Positions 34,933-44,357 of a stretch of DNA of 64,000 nt are shown here, one piece after another (the first letter of the stretch is position 1; each line of letters begins with the position of its first letter). The notes beneath the pieces are model-generated. The model searched no databases. It had not been told where the DNA came from and was given only the letters and a program-made list of their open reading frames with translations. Position numbers and translations under genes: made by a program. The stretch is taken from NCBI GenBank assembly GCA_030537355.1, contig JAUNNF010000002.1, positions 62,001 through 126,000 on the forward strand. The letters run 5' to 3'. This DNA is from Coriobacteriia bacterium. GTDB taxonomy: Bacteria > Actinomycetota > Coriobacteriia > Coriobacteriales > Eggerthellaceae.

Positions 34933-37162
34933 GTCTTTTCTTTAACAATAATGCACAACCACACACACATGCTATAAGTGCGACAAACGGTGTGTTATCG
35001 CCAGTGTCAGCTGACCCACTTACATTATCTACATGTCCGAAATCATCTCCTGAAGGAGCGGTTTTGTCAGGTACAAATGAGGCATTAAAATCAGCTATCT
35101 CGCCAATATTTCCGTCAGTTTTAGTAATTTTGTTTCCATTAGCGTCAACCCAACCATCAAACTTATAACCATCTAAAGCTTTTGCCTCGTATGCGTTTTC
35201 TCGAAATCCTAAAGTAAAAGTAATTTTATTGCCTTCAATTTTATATTTTTCATCAATAAAAGAATTAAAACTAGTATTTTTTTCTGGAGAAATTGTTCCT
35301 TTTGATTTATCTTGCGATGTCACAGAATATGATGCACGATCATTATAATCTAAAAATATTCCTTCTGGCCTTTCTTTATTGTAGATAAATCTATCAGGAG
35401 TCAAAACTACAGAGTCGTCTGCACTTTTGATTTGTACAGTATCATCTGCGTGACCATCATCAATAATTACAATACCTTCCTCTGAACCTTGCTTGAATGT
35501 GACATCTTGACCGTAATTGCTAGCACCAAAAATTAATTCTCTCATTGGCATCCAATCATTACTAGTTTTAAATAAGAAATTTTTGCCTTCATCAGTAGCT
35601 TTAATTGTAGTTTGTACGGGAGCTAACATATTAACCCAAACAGTAACATCATTTGTTAATCCAGCACCATCTTCAACATGAGAAATTTGTTTATTGTTAA
35701 TATAAACATACTCAGTACCATTATTAACTTTAAAATAGCCAGAATGCTTAACATTACCAGAACTATCCTTACAAATTAATGCAACTGTATCAAAACCATC
35801 CTTTTGTACGTTATCCATATAAACTTCCGCACAATCTTCTTCAGGCAGATATTGAGAAAAATCAGAAACAACAAAAGGAGGTCCATCTAAGATACATTGA
35901 AATTGCAATTTATTATCTTGACTATGGATTGAAACAACATGTGGATTTGTCCCAGTATTTATAAATACTTTATCAAGATAACTATCTTTACTAGCTAAAA
36001 TAATTGTAAAATCAGAAAGCTGAGGGAAAGTATAATTAACGCCATCCATGACAGCATTATTAATTTGTCTTGTAGTGTCTGCATATAATGAAATTCCTCC
36101 TCTATTAAAAGACCAATCATTTTTTGCTCTTATTTTCCATTCACCTGAAATTTCGCTTGATCGTACGTTGACAGAATATGTCTGCTTATTTTCGTCATAA
36201 ATTAGCGGTATAGAACCTGGATCAGTTCCCCAATTATTAAAATCTCCTACAATTTCTAGATCATTACCAGGTGTAATTTCTTTTTCGTATACAGCATAAA
36301 ATACTGTTACAGCATTTACTAATTCTCCACTTGGCGTAGGAGTAAATGAAGAAAATCTAAACCCAGGCAATGTTGGTATAATGCCATCCCAATCATCCAT
36401 AATCTGTTTTTTTGTTTGAGAAGAACAATCATATTTAGTCAATAAATTTTCACTAGGCTGTATCCACCCTTTACTTGCTAATGTGGCTTTTTCTGCAGCG
36501 TCTAATTGACCTGTGCTAATATCTACAATAACATCACTATATGTTGGTTCAACATTTACACCAATATAACCAATTAAATCATAACAATATTTAAAATATA
36601 TTGTAAAAGATTCGCCATGAGCCGGTGGCGAACAATTAGAACCACTATTAACGCCTCTACATTGACCCTTTTTATCTGAGTAAGAAATTGTACCGCCCCA
36701 ATTAACAGTCCAACTATGATCTTTAACAATTTTCCAATCGCCATCAGCTTTATCTGCTGGAATATTTACGCTATATAAATCTTTCTCAGCATTATATGTA
36801 AAATCCATGCCACTTGTAGTGCTCCATCCCCAAGCGTTCCCAGTTACAGTCAATGTTTGAGGGCCATTATTAACATTATTATTGCTTTCTTCCTTTACTG
36901 CTTCTTTTTTTGCTGCTTCTTTTTCGACTGAATCAGTTTCTATTTTTTTAGTTTCATCTTTTTTATCTACTTCCTTAGTGTCAGCATCATCCTTACTTGG
37001 ATCATTAATTGGATTTTCTTGTTTCTCCGGCACTTCTCCTTTGTCGTCAAATGCATATGAAGCCGTCACCGGAATAAAAATGCAGAACAATATTGCAATT
37101 CCAATTAAAACCTTCATAAAAGTTTGTTTTGACTGAACAGTATTAGAATGTTTTGCTTTCAT
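34919..37162 (-). CDS. cell-wall surface protein with two SusE/F-like modules and a sortase-type C-terminus
   Basis: A 747-residue exported protein. The signal peptide (about 15-40) is followed by an Asp/Glu/Lys-rich linker (about 40-95). Two related beta modules, about 98-175 and 305-385, share VTGNAWGW/VGDFNNWG, Y-S-V-N and GDWKI/GEWKI followed by W-x-x-N-x-G-G; this resembles SusE/SusF-like starch-binding or CBM-type modules. Later parts hold beta-rich domains, one ending KFDGWVDANG like InlB B-repeats. The C-terminus has A-D-T-G-D (718-722), a hydrophobic run and KKRH, a variant of a sortase signal. AAGGAGT precedes the ATG. It likely binds a glycan, which is inferred. Confidence 0.82.
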   Translation of the reverse strand: MKAKHSNTVQSKQTFMKVLIGIAILFCIFIPVTASYAFDDKGEVPEKQENPINDPSKDDADTKEVDKKDETKKIETDSVEKEAAKKEAVKEESNNNVNNGPQTLTVTGNAWGWSTTSGMDFTYNAEKDLYSVNIPADKADGDWKIVKDHSWTVNWGGTISYSDKKGQCRGVNSGSNCSPPAHGESFTIYFKYCYDLIGYIGVNVEPTYSDVIVDISTGQLDAAEKATLASKGWIQPSENLLTKYDCSSQTKKQIMDDWDGIIPTLPGFRFSSFTPTPSGELVNAVTVFYAVYEKEITPGNDLEIVGDFNNWGTDPGSIPLIYDENKQTYSVNVRSSEISGEWKIRAKNDWSFNRGGISLYADTTRQINNAVMDGVNYTFPQLSDFTIILASKDSYLDKVFINTGTNPHVVSIHSQDNKLQFQCILDGPPFVVSDFSQYLPEEDCAEVYMDNVQKDGFDTVALICKDSSGNVKHSGYFKVNNGTEYVYINNKQISHVEDGAGLTNDVTVWVNMLAPVQTTIKATDEGKNFLFKTSNDWMPMRELIFGASNYGQDVTFKQGSEEGIVIIDDGHADDTVQIKSADDSVVLTPDRFIYNKERPEGIFLDYNDRASYSVTSQDKSKGTISPEKNTSFNSFIDEKYKIEGNKITFTLGFRENAYEAKALDGYKFDGWVDANGNKITKTDGNIGEIADFNASFVPDKTAPSGDDFGHVDNVSGSADTGDNTPFVALIACVCGCALLLKKRHVKQ

Positions 37163-37353
37163 AATTTACTCCTTATACACTATAAATTCCAAGTTCTATT
37201 ATTATCAATAATATCATACCTTTTTTATTTAAGCTTTGATTTTTTTACTGCAATTTTAATTGTTCTAATAGTTTATTTGTATAATATTCACATTAAATTA
37301 CAAATTTAATTATTAGCTTATTTATATAATACAATTATAGTTATAATAATAAC
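37163..37353. promoter_or_regulatory. divergent intergenic region, surface protein and NlpC/P60 gene
   Basis: Very A/T-rich, 191 bp. Near the surface-protein gene the minus strand has a TATAGT candidate and a short palindrome ATTATTGATAATAAT (about 37199-37213) that could be an operator. On the plus strand TATAAT at 37342-37347 ends 6 bp before the ATG of the NlpC/P60 gene, implying leaderless translation. No gene or RNA is seen in it. Confidence 0.5.
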
Positions 37354-38334
37354 ATGAAATTTGATGACTTTAAAAAACACTTTAGATTTTCTGAACAGGA
37401 TAAAATTTTTGATAACGCCAAATTTTGGATTGATAAATTAAAAGACCTTGATCAAACTATATTATCACAAGAAGAAATAAAGGCGCTTAATAAAGACATA
37501 GTCGAACAACATAAAAAAAATCCTGAGCTAAATTTTTACAAACTATACGACAAACAATCTTTTAACAAAAAAGAACTTGAATTTATATATTTAGATCCAA
37601 ACGCTTTTTCGAACAATAATGAAATGGTTAAAGATGCGAAGAAATTATATGATGCTCTTCCAACTTCGCTGTCAGTCACACATGCAATAGCCAAAGAAGA
37701 CTCTCTTGTCCATTTTCTGCCTTTCGAAAAATATTTTAATATACCCCACTCAATTATTTATAAAGGGGACGAAATTCTTGTACTTAATGTTGACAAATAT
37801 GCTTTCGTTTGCACTTCTATTTGTTTTGGTTGGATAGATAAACAATCGTATAAAGTTACAAAATTTTCACAATCTTCTGTAAAATTTAAAGAATTGACAC
37901 AAAAAGCCATTCTTAATGAAGCTTTTGAACATCTAGACGAGCCTTATAAATTAGCTGAATTAGGTGGGACAGATTGTGTTAGTAGCCTTTATAATATTTT
38001 TAAAATTTTTGGTATCTATATCCCAAAAACAACCTATCTAATCCAACAAAACATGAGAGCAAATAAACCTTCTAACTTTGAAGATATACCAGTTGGTTCA
38101 ATCTTACTTCTTCCTGGGCATGCAATGCTATATATAGGAGAAGAAAATAATAAACATTACGTTTTCAATAATATTATTGGCCTTTACTTAGAAGACCGTT
38201 CAAAAGTTGATATAAAAAAAGCTTGTGTTATATGTCTTGAAGATTCATATTTAAAAAACGGTACAAATTATTTAAATGCAATTAATTATGTAGTTGATTG
38301 GAAAAATTATGGACTTTCTAAAACTTCTATTTAG
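37354..38334 (+). CDS. NlpC/P60 (C40)-type cysteine peptidase with SH3-like region
   Basis: A 326-residue protein. The C-terminal part has the NlpC/P60 signature: catalytic Cys in E-L-G-G-T-D-C-V-S-S-L (near 206), GSILLLPGHAMLYIGEEN with the catalytic His (near 255), and a polar third residue in VFNNIIG. Residues about 115-185 look like bacterial SH3 domains (VHFLPFEKYFN, GDEILVLNVDKYAFVCT, SICFGWID). No signal peptide is visible, which is unusual for a wall hydrolase. It is probably leaderless (no ribosome site). It overlaps the following membrane-protein gene by 26 bp. Confidence 0.8.
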   Translation: MKFDDFKKHFRFSEQDKIFDNAKFWIDKLKDLDQTILSQEEIKALNKDIVEQHKKNPELNFYKLYDKQSFNKKELEFIYLDPNAFSNNNEMVKDAKKLYDALPTSLSVTHAIAKEDSLVHFLPFEKYFNIPHSIIYKGDEILVLNVDKYAFVCTSICFGWIDKQSYKVTKFSQSSVKFKELTQKAILNEAFEHLDEPYKLAELGGTDCVSSLYNIFKIFGIYIPKTTYLIQQNMRANKPSNFEDIPVGSILLLPGHAMLYIGEENNKHYVFNNIIGLYLEDRSKVDIKKACVICLEDSYLKNGTNYLNAINYVVDWKNYGLSKTSI

Positions 38335-39424
38335 CCTATTTCTTTTGTTAGGGCTAAGTCAAATTGAAAAATTTTTTGCTCCTACTAATCATTATGCTTA
38401 TTATCCAAATTTATTTAATGATAACCGCAAAAATGCTTTAATTTCATTAATCTGTAGAATAATAATAGTTGCTTTAGCAACATTGTTTTTCATTCATGTT
38501 TTACAACTTGATGAGAATTTAATTATATTTACAGTTTTATTAACACAATTTATCATTGAGCTTCCAAAAATCTACAATTATAAACTCTTTAAATTTTTCA
38601 GTTCAAAACTGCGACTTTTCGCAATGATTCAATGTCTTTTGTCTATAATTATCAGCACTTTAATATCTTTGGCGATATTAAACATTAACAATATTTATTG
38701 TCTAGTTATGTTTATAGCAATACTTTTGCTTTTTATAGTTGGAAACTACTCTCCTCTAACAAAAAGAAAAACAGTTTACAACTACCCTTTAGAAGATGCA
38801 TTTTTAGATAAATACATAACTTATAGAAACTTAAGCTTTGAAAAATTAAACTTTTCAAAAAAATACAATAAAGTGCTTGAGAGCTCAGGAAAAAAATATA
38901 ATTTAGATGCTAGTTGCATACAATCTATTATAAGCTTAGAGCGATATCATAGAAATGGTATTTTTTATCGATGCCTAGAATTTATTATGATTGTGTGCTT
39001 TCCCTCTTTCTTAGAAAAAAATAATTCAACTCTCGGCTATGGGCAAGCAAGCATAAAAAGTATAAAATCTTACTACGGGAAAATTTCTAGAAAAATCCTG
39101 TTTCAGGGAATGAAACCAAAAAACAATATTGACATTTGTGCTTCTTGTTTAAGAAAAATAATTGACAGTTTTTTTATAGAATATAATAATGGTTTTTATA
39201 TTGACGATGAAGATTCTCTTACAACAGGTGAATTCTTAGAGAAAAAAATATTGTCTAAAGAAGAAATCCTATGGAATTATGTCGCTTCAAAATATCTTAC
39301 AGGATTTACTTTGAGCAGAATTAAATGTGTTGCTATTTACACTTCATTCCTAACACAAAGCGACATAAATAAATGCTTAACAAAAGAACAAAAAGAAAAA
39401 TTAAAGAGCTTAAAAGTTAAGTAA
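38309..39424 (+). CDS. membrane protein with possible SLT/lysozyme-like C-terminal domain
   Basis: From the ATG at 38309 it has 371 residues. Residues 1-150 hold four or five hydrophobic helices. The remaining part is soluble and Lys/Ile/Asn-rich; the stretch KKYNLDASCIQSIISLER (about 196-213), followed some 35 residues later by L-G-Y-G-Q-A, resembles the catalytic Glu and G-x-x-Q region of lytic transglycosylases. The match is weak and rests on pattern only. It is coupled to the NlpC/P60 gene, and a peptidase-plus-muramidase pair would be logical. It converges on the ABC transporter gene with an 8-bp overlap. Confidence 0.65.
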   Translation: MDFLKLLFSLFLLLGLSQIEKFFAPTNHYAYYPNLFNDNRKNALISLICRIIIVALATLFFIHVLQLDENLIIFTVLLTQFIIELPKIYNYKLFKFFSSKLRLFAMIQCLLSIIISTLISLAILNINNIYCLVMFIAILLLFIVGNYSPLTKRKTVYNYPLEDAFLDKYITYRNLSFEKLNFSKKYNKVLESSGKKYNLDASCIQSIISLERYHRNGIFYRCLEFIMIVCFPSFLEKNNSTLGYGQASIKSIKSYYGKISRKILFQGMKPKNNIDICASCLRKIIDSFFIEYNNGFYIDDEDSLTTGEFLEKKILSKEEILWNYVASKYLTGFTLSRIKCVAIYTSFLTQSDINKCLTKEQKEKLKSLKVK

Positions 39425-41540
39425 TACTATCTTCGAGATCATACAGCTCTCTGTACTTCTTACAATTTTCGAACAAGTCTTTGTGTTTTCCAACTGCAAC
39501 AATCTTTCCTTCGTCTACAAAAACAATTTTTTGAGCATCTCGTATCGTAGATAAACGATGTGCTACCATAATGACAGTGCTTCCTTTAGAATGGTTTTTA
39601 ATATTCTCAATAACCTTACTTTGAGTAACATTATCAAGAGCAGAGGTAGATTCGTCAAACATAATAATTGAAGCGTTTATAAGTAAAGCTCTTGCAATTG
39701 CCAATCTTTGTCGTTGTCCTCCTGAGAGATTTATACCATTCTCGCCAACAAGAGTATCATAACTGTTTCGCAATTTTTTTATATCATCATGAATACAAGC
39801 AAGTTTGCAAACTTTTTCTATTTCCTGTTCAGTTGCATCTGCTCTAACAATTCTTAAATTATCTTTTATGCTCATATTAAAAATATAAGGATTCTGAGTG
39901 ATTGTAATTGTGTTATTTCTAATAGTGTCTTCATCTAAATCGTTTATATTAACATCATCAAGTAATAACTCTCCATTATAAACATCATAAATTTTTCCGA
40001 TCAAATTAAGGATTGTAGTTTTTCCAGATCCAGTTTTACCAACAAAACCGACACTTTCTCCTGGTTCAATATCTAGATTAACGTCTTGTAATACATTAAT
40101 ATCTACTTCTCTAGGATCAGAATGATTATATGCAAAATTAACATTTTTAAAAGTGATCTTTCCTTCGATTTTATCCAAATGCGTCTTTCCAAATTTATCT
40201 TTTGGATATTCTTCATCGTCTATCAAATTCATTATTCTCTCACCAGAAAGGTTAAAGTTTTTAATACTGTCAAAAAGTCTTGTAATTGTTAGGAATGTAT
40301 TTGGCCCTAATGAAGCATTATAATTAAAAAGAACTAAAGCATCAGCCACTGTTGTTCCCAAAAAGTTTGTACAAAGAGCTACTCCTAGTATTACCATAAA
40401 ACCAAAATCAAAAATCCCTGTTAAGCCTTCACGGAAAAATCTAAACCTAAAGTTCTTATCATACATTAATAGCCCTTTAGAACGAGTATCTGTAACCTTT
40501 TTTCTTGTTTCGTTCACAAAATTTTTCCGTCCATTAAATAGTTTAATGTCTTTTATACCATTAACCAACTCAACGATAAAATTAGAATATATTTCTGTCG
40601 ATTCTCGGTATACCCTATCATCTTTTTTGTAAATTTTTGTACGTTTCCGCTCTACCATAGCTCCAATAAATAAAGTAATAAAAATATAAGCGAAAGATAA
40701 TGGGCTTAAAATGCAAACAGCTCCTAAAATACCAATAAAGTTAGCAATTTGTATAATTGTTTCAGAAATTCCTTGTGTGCCTTGAGACAAAGTGTCAACG
40801 TCTTCGGTAAGTCTTCTTACAAACAAACCGGCACCTTTTTTATCTAAACAATAATTTCTAACCTGTGTAGTAACTTCGCAAACATAAACTATAAGATTTA
40901 TTTTTGCAGTAAAAAATACCCTATTGTATATATTAACGATAATCCAATTTAATAAGGCAACAATTATTCTTACTAAACATATAGAAAGGGCTGTGATTAA
41001 AATTTGATCTAAAACTTTATCCGTATAAGCAACAATTATAGTAGCTGTCAATAACGGGACTACTACATCAAATATAGCTGTTAAAGCTTGTAACGAAATT
41101 GCAAGCACAAATTTCACTTTATAATTATCGATAAACCTCCAGCAAAACTTAAATGTTTCTCTAAAATTTGTGCCTTTTAAAGAAATTTTAAATACTATAA
41201 CATTGAAATCGTGCGAATAGGTATATGTTGGAAGAATCCTTAAATTAGCAAAAAGTCTTTCGTAAACAAGAGCATCTTCATTGTTTCTCATCTCCTCTTT
41301 ATTAAAAGGATTTTTTTGGGGACTTTTAACTTTTAATGTTAAATAAGCTTTATTTTTGTTCTTTTTTATAGAATATTTATACTGCGTCTCTTTACCAAAG
41401 TTAATCTGATAAGAACACAAAACATCCTCAATTAGTAAATTAGTAGCAATAATTTGAGAGCTGTCTGCTCCCTCTTTTGTATAAAAAGCTTTTACCTTAT
41501 TAACTGTATCGTTTATATTTGCATTAGTAAGTTTTTCCAT
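39417..41540 (-). CDS. ABC transporter (exporter type) with extra N-terminal cytosolic domain
   Basis: A 707-residue fused half-transporter. The first 125 or so residues are an extra soluble domain; ATNLLIEDVLCSYQ, then two beta-rich stretches and N-P-F, is reminiscent of the N-box region of histidine-kinase-like ATPases (RsbW-type). Then comes a six-helix exporter domain (about 140-420) and the ATPase: Walker A GKTGSGKTT (near 508), signature LSGGQRQRLA (near 613), Walker B IIMFDEST, and AHRLST. Substrate unknown. Its start overlaps the CofE-like gene's stop as TAATG. Confidence 0.87.
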   Translation of the reverse strand: MEKLTNANINDTVNKVKAFYTKEGADSSQIIATNLLIEDVLCSYQINFGKETQYKYSIKKNKNKAYLTLKVKSPQKNPFNKEEMRNNEDALVYERLFANLRILPTYTYSHDFNVIVFKISLKGTNFRETFKFCWRFIDNYKVKFVLAISLQALTAIFDVVVPLLTATIIVAYTDKVLDQILITALSICLVRIIVALLNWIIVNIYNRVFFTAKINLIVYVCEVTTQVRNYCLDKKGAGLFVRRLTEDVDTLSQGTQGISETIIQIANFIGILGAVCILSPLSFAYIFITLFIGAMVERKRTKIYKKDDRVYRESTEIYSNFIVELVNGIKDIKLFNGRKNFVNETRKKVTDTRSKGLLMYDKNFRFRFFREGLTGIFDFGFMVILGVALCTNFLGTTVADALVLFNYNASLGPNTFLTITRLFDSIKNFNLSGERIMNLIDDEEYPKDKFGKTHLDKIEGKITFKNVNFAYNHSDPREVDINVLQDVNLDIEPGESVGFVGKTGSGKTTILNLIGKIYDVYNGELLLDDVNINDLDEDTIRNNTITITQNPYIFNMSIKDNLRIVRADATEQEIEKVCKLACIHDDIKKLRNSYDTLVGENGINLSGGQRQRLAIARALLINASIIMFDESTSALDNVTQSKVIENIKNHSKGSTVIMVAHRLSTIRDAQKIVFVDEGKIVAVGKHKDLFENCKKYRELYDLEDSIT

Positions 41541-42724
41541 TAATCTTCTGAATAATTCTTGAAATAATTTTGCACTACAACAATCGGTGTTCCTTTATCT
41601 CCAGAGCCAGAAGTTAAATCACAAAGCGAACCAATTAAGTCAGGTATCTGACGTGGGGTTGTGCCTTGTGTAGCCATAGTTCCTTTAAGGTCTGATTCTT
41701 TCTCGGCAATTTTTTTGCGAATAGCCTCTCTTAATTCCTCGCCTTCTAAATCCGCAAAATCGTTATCTGCAAGATACTTAAGTTTAAGCTCATTAGGTAG
41801 TCCTTCTAAACCTTTAGTATATCCTGGTGAAACCACTGGATCTGCAAGTTCCCAAATTTTGCCTACAGGATCCTTGAATGCACCATCGCCATAAACCATA
41901 GCTTCTACATTTTTTCCTGTTTTTTCTTTTAAGCTTTTAGCAATTCCTTCAGCTACTTCTTGAGCATTTTCCGGAAAAAGCTTTACGGTTGACTCTGTTG
42001 CCTTGTTTGATCCTAAAATTCCATATTTTGAATTAAACCCGCTTCCATTAACTGATTTGTTCATAATTTCAGCCATTGTTAAAACCACATCTCCGCCAGC
42101 TTTTAAAATTCTACATTTGTTGCGATCTCTACTGTGAGTATCGCAAACCAAAACTTTATCAGTGTAGTTAAGAATAGCTTCAGGTCTATTGGCCATTATA
42201 ATTTCTACCTCAGCACCTTCTTCTTTAATTAATTGCGAATAATATTCAATGTAATCCACACCTGTAAACTCATGAGTAATGTCACCAAATACTCGTTTAA
42301 ATTCTTCTCCTGTTAAAACTTCATTGTATGGATTAATTCCACTATCGTCAATTTGATCTTCAGTAACTAAGTGGTTTCCAACCTCATCAGAAGGATAACC
42401 CATTTGCACAACAACTTTTTTTGCGCCTCTTGCAATTCCTCGCAAACAAATTGCAAATCTGTTTCTACTGAAAATAGGAAAAACAACACCTACTGTTTCT
42501 CCCCCAAGTTTTTCTTTAATATCTTGAGCAATGTCGTCAGTTGTACAATAATTTCCAGCAGCCCTTGCTACCACTGCTTCTGTAACACAAACTACATCTT
42601 TATCTTGAATTTCAAAACCATCTTCTTCTGCAGCTTTGATTACAGAATCAACGGTAATTTTTACAATATCGTCACCTTCACGAATAATTGGAGCACGTAC
42701 TCCTCTAGAAATTGTTGCTGCCAT
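41540..42724 (-). CDS. coenzyme F420-0:L-glutamate ligase (CofE)-like protein
   Basis: A 394-residue member of the F420 ligase family: N-terminal RGVRAPIIREGDD, DKDVVCVTEAVVARA (near 42), FSRNRFAICLRGIARGAKKVVVQMGYP (residues here are a catalytic-core match, near 84-110) and YGDGAFKDPVGKIWELADPVVSPG (near 272). True CofE adds glutamates to coenzyme F420; no F420 biosynthesis gene is in the window and longer CofE-like proteins occur in bacteria without F420, so the substrate may be different. It heads an operon with the ABC exporter, with AAGGAGG before the ATG. Confidence 0.82.
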   Translation of the reverse strand: MAATISRGVRAPIIREGDDIVKITVDSVIKAAEEDGFEIQDKDVVCVTEAVVARAAGNYCTTDDIAQDIKEKLGGETVGVVFPIFSRNRFAICLRGIARGAKKVVVQMGYPSDEVGNHLVTEDQIDDSGINPYNEVLTGEEFKRVFGDITHEFTGVDYIEYYSQLIKEEGAEVEIIMANRPEAILNYTDKVLVCDTHSRDRNKCRILKAGGDVVLTMAEIMNKSVNGSGFNSKYGILGSNKATESTVKLFPENAQEVAEGIAKSLKEKTGKNVEAMVYGDGAFKDPVGKIWELADPVVSPGYTKGLEGLPNELKLKYLADNDFADLEGEELREAIRKKIAEKESDLKGTMATQGTTPRQIPDLIGSLCDLTSGSGDKGTPIVVVQNYFKNYSED

Positions 42725-42800
42725 TGTGGCCTCCTTAATTTATAAATTGCGGCAAAAAAATTATAGCACAATTTATCTTTTCTATTGTACAATTATCGAC
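42725..42800. promoter_or_regulatory. divergent promoters: CofE-like operon and L,D-transpeptidase
   Basis: Minus strand: an extended -10 TGCTATAAT (hexamer 42765-42760), about 36 bp upstream of the CofE-like ATG. Plus strand: TACAAT at 42788-42793, ending 7 bp before the GTG start of the transpeptidase, so that mRNA should be leaderless. Confidence 0.6.
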
Positions 42801-44357
42801 GTGGTAGAACCTAAAAAAAATAAAAAAAAGAAAAGTGCTCCAAAGCACACATCTAAAGCTGTAAAAAAACCAAAAAAAGAAAAAAATCTTACTCAAAGCA
42901 ACACTAATGAAGAAAAAAAGAAACGTGAAGAAAAACTCAAAAAACTCACAAAGCTTAAGGGAAGAAAAAAGTTTGTAATCGGAGGAATTTTAGGTGTTGC
43001 TGCAATTTATATTATAGGTGTTATCTTTTTCTCAATATTTAATTATCCACAAACAACCGTAGCTGATACAGATGTTTCTTTTCAAACAGCAGGCGCAATG
43101 GAGCGTTCACTTGCTCAAAATTCTACAGAATATACCTTTACTGCAGATGGTCTCGGTTTTTATTTAACAATTGCAGGAGACGAAATAAACTACTATTTTG
43201 ATACTAAAGAAGTAGTAGGACGTATTGAGGCTTTAAAAAATCCTCTTGCCTGGCCATATGAGATTTTTCAAGTACATGATTTTAAAGATAATTTTGTTGT
43301 AAGTTTTGATGAAGACAAGGTTGTTAAAATATCACAGCCAGCAATAGAAGCTCATAATAAAACAGCAGCATTGCCAATGGAACCTGGTTTTAATTGCGAT
43401 ATAGCTACAAAAACGGCAACTATCAGGCCTGAAATTGAAGGTAATACTTTAAATCCAGAAGCAACGATTAAATCTATAAAATCTACTATTGGTTCTGCAA
43501 GAAAACATTTAGAAGTAGGGTCAGATGAACAGCTTAAACCTTCTCTTACAGCAAGTGATCCTCGTATGGACAATGCATTACAACAAGCAAATAAGGCTCT
43601 TAAAGCTGATATTTCATTAATGATGAGCACTACTGCTATAAATAATGTTTCAACTAAAGAAGTAGCAGCTTGGTTATATGTTACTCCTTCTTATAATGCT
43701 GATCTTAGTGGAGAAGCACTATCACAATGGGCAACATCTTTAGCAGATACTTATAACACTGTTGGAAAATCTCGAACATATGTGGCTCCTTACGGTAAAA
43801 CAGTAACTGTTGAAGGTGGACCAATGGGCTGGGAGATTAATGTTGATGAATTAATAATTCAAACACATGATCAAGCTATGGCTGGTTTTATTGGACAACT
43901 AACTGTGCCATGTAATTCTTCTTTAAACGGATACGCAGGACCAGGTAGCAGAGATTGGGGAAACAGATATATTGATATTGATTTATCTCAGCAACACGCA
44001 AGAATGTATGACGATTCAGGCAGCTTAATTTGGGAAGCTGACATTGTCTCAGGAAAACCTGATGGTAAACATAATACCCCTACAGGAGTTTTTTGCATAA
44101 ACAACAAACAAAGTCCTTCTAAGCTTGTCGGAGAAAACGTTAACGGAAAACCTGAATACGAAACTACAGTGCAATACTGGATGGCTTTTAGAGCAAATGA
44201 TATTGGCCTGCATGACGCATCGTGGCAAAGTGGTTTTGGGGGAGAAAGATACAAAACTTCTGCTGGGAGCCATGGTTGTGTAAACCTTTCGTCTTCTGCA
44301 GCTGCTGCACTCTATGGTATTTGTACAACTGGGGATATTGTTGTCTGCCACAATTAA
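42801..44357 (+). CDS. L,D-transpeptidase (YkuD) with Lys-rich cytosolic N-terminus
   Basis: Starting at GTG 42801 the protein has 518 residues. The first 55 are extremely Lys-rich, then one membrane helix (about 56-80), an extracellular region with two peptidoglycan-binding-4-like parts (about 100-380) and a C-terminal YkuD domain: YIDIDLSQQHARMYDD, GKHNTPTGVFCI and the catalytic S-H-G-C-V-N-L-S (near 490). It makes 3-3 cross-links or attaches proteins to peptidoglycan. The start is chosen from the -10 box just upstream, the absence of any other signal, and because upstream codons would extend into the divergent promoter. Confidence 0.9.
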   Translation: MVEPKKNKKKKSAPKHTSKAVKKPKKEKNLTQSNTNEEKKKREEKLKKLTKLKGRKKFVIGGILGVAAIYIIGVIFFSIFNYPQTTVADTDVSFQTAGAMERSLAQNSTEYTFTADGLGFYLTIAGDEINYYFDTKEVVGRIEALKNPLAWPYEIFQVHDFKDNFVVSFDEDKVVKISQPAIEAHNKTAALPMEPGFNCDIATKTATIRPEIEGNTLNPEATIKSIKSTIGSARKHLEVGSDEQLKPSLTASDPRMDNALQQANKALKADISLMMSTTAINNVSTKEVAAWLYVTPSYNADLSGEALSQWATSLADTYNTVGKSRTYVAPYGKTVTVEGGPMGWEINVDELIIQTHDQAMAGFIGQLTVPCNSSLNGYAGPGSRDWGNRYIDIDLSQQHARMYDDSGSLIWEADIVSGKPDGKHNTPTGVFCINNKQSPSKLVGENVNGKPEYETTVQYWMAFRANDIGLHDASWQSGFGGERYKTSAGSHGCVNLSSSAAAALYGICTTGDIVVCHN

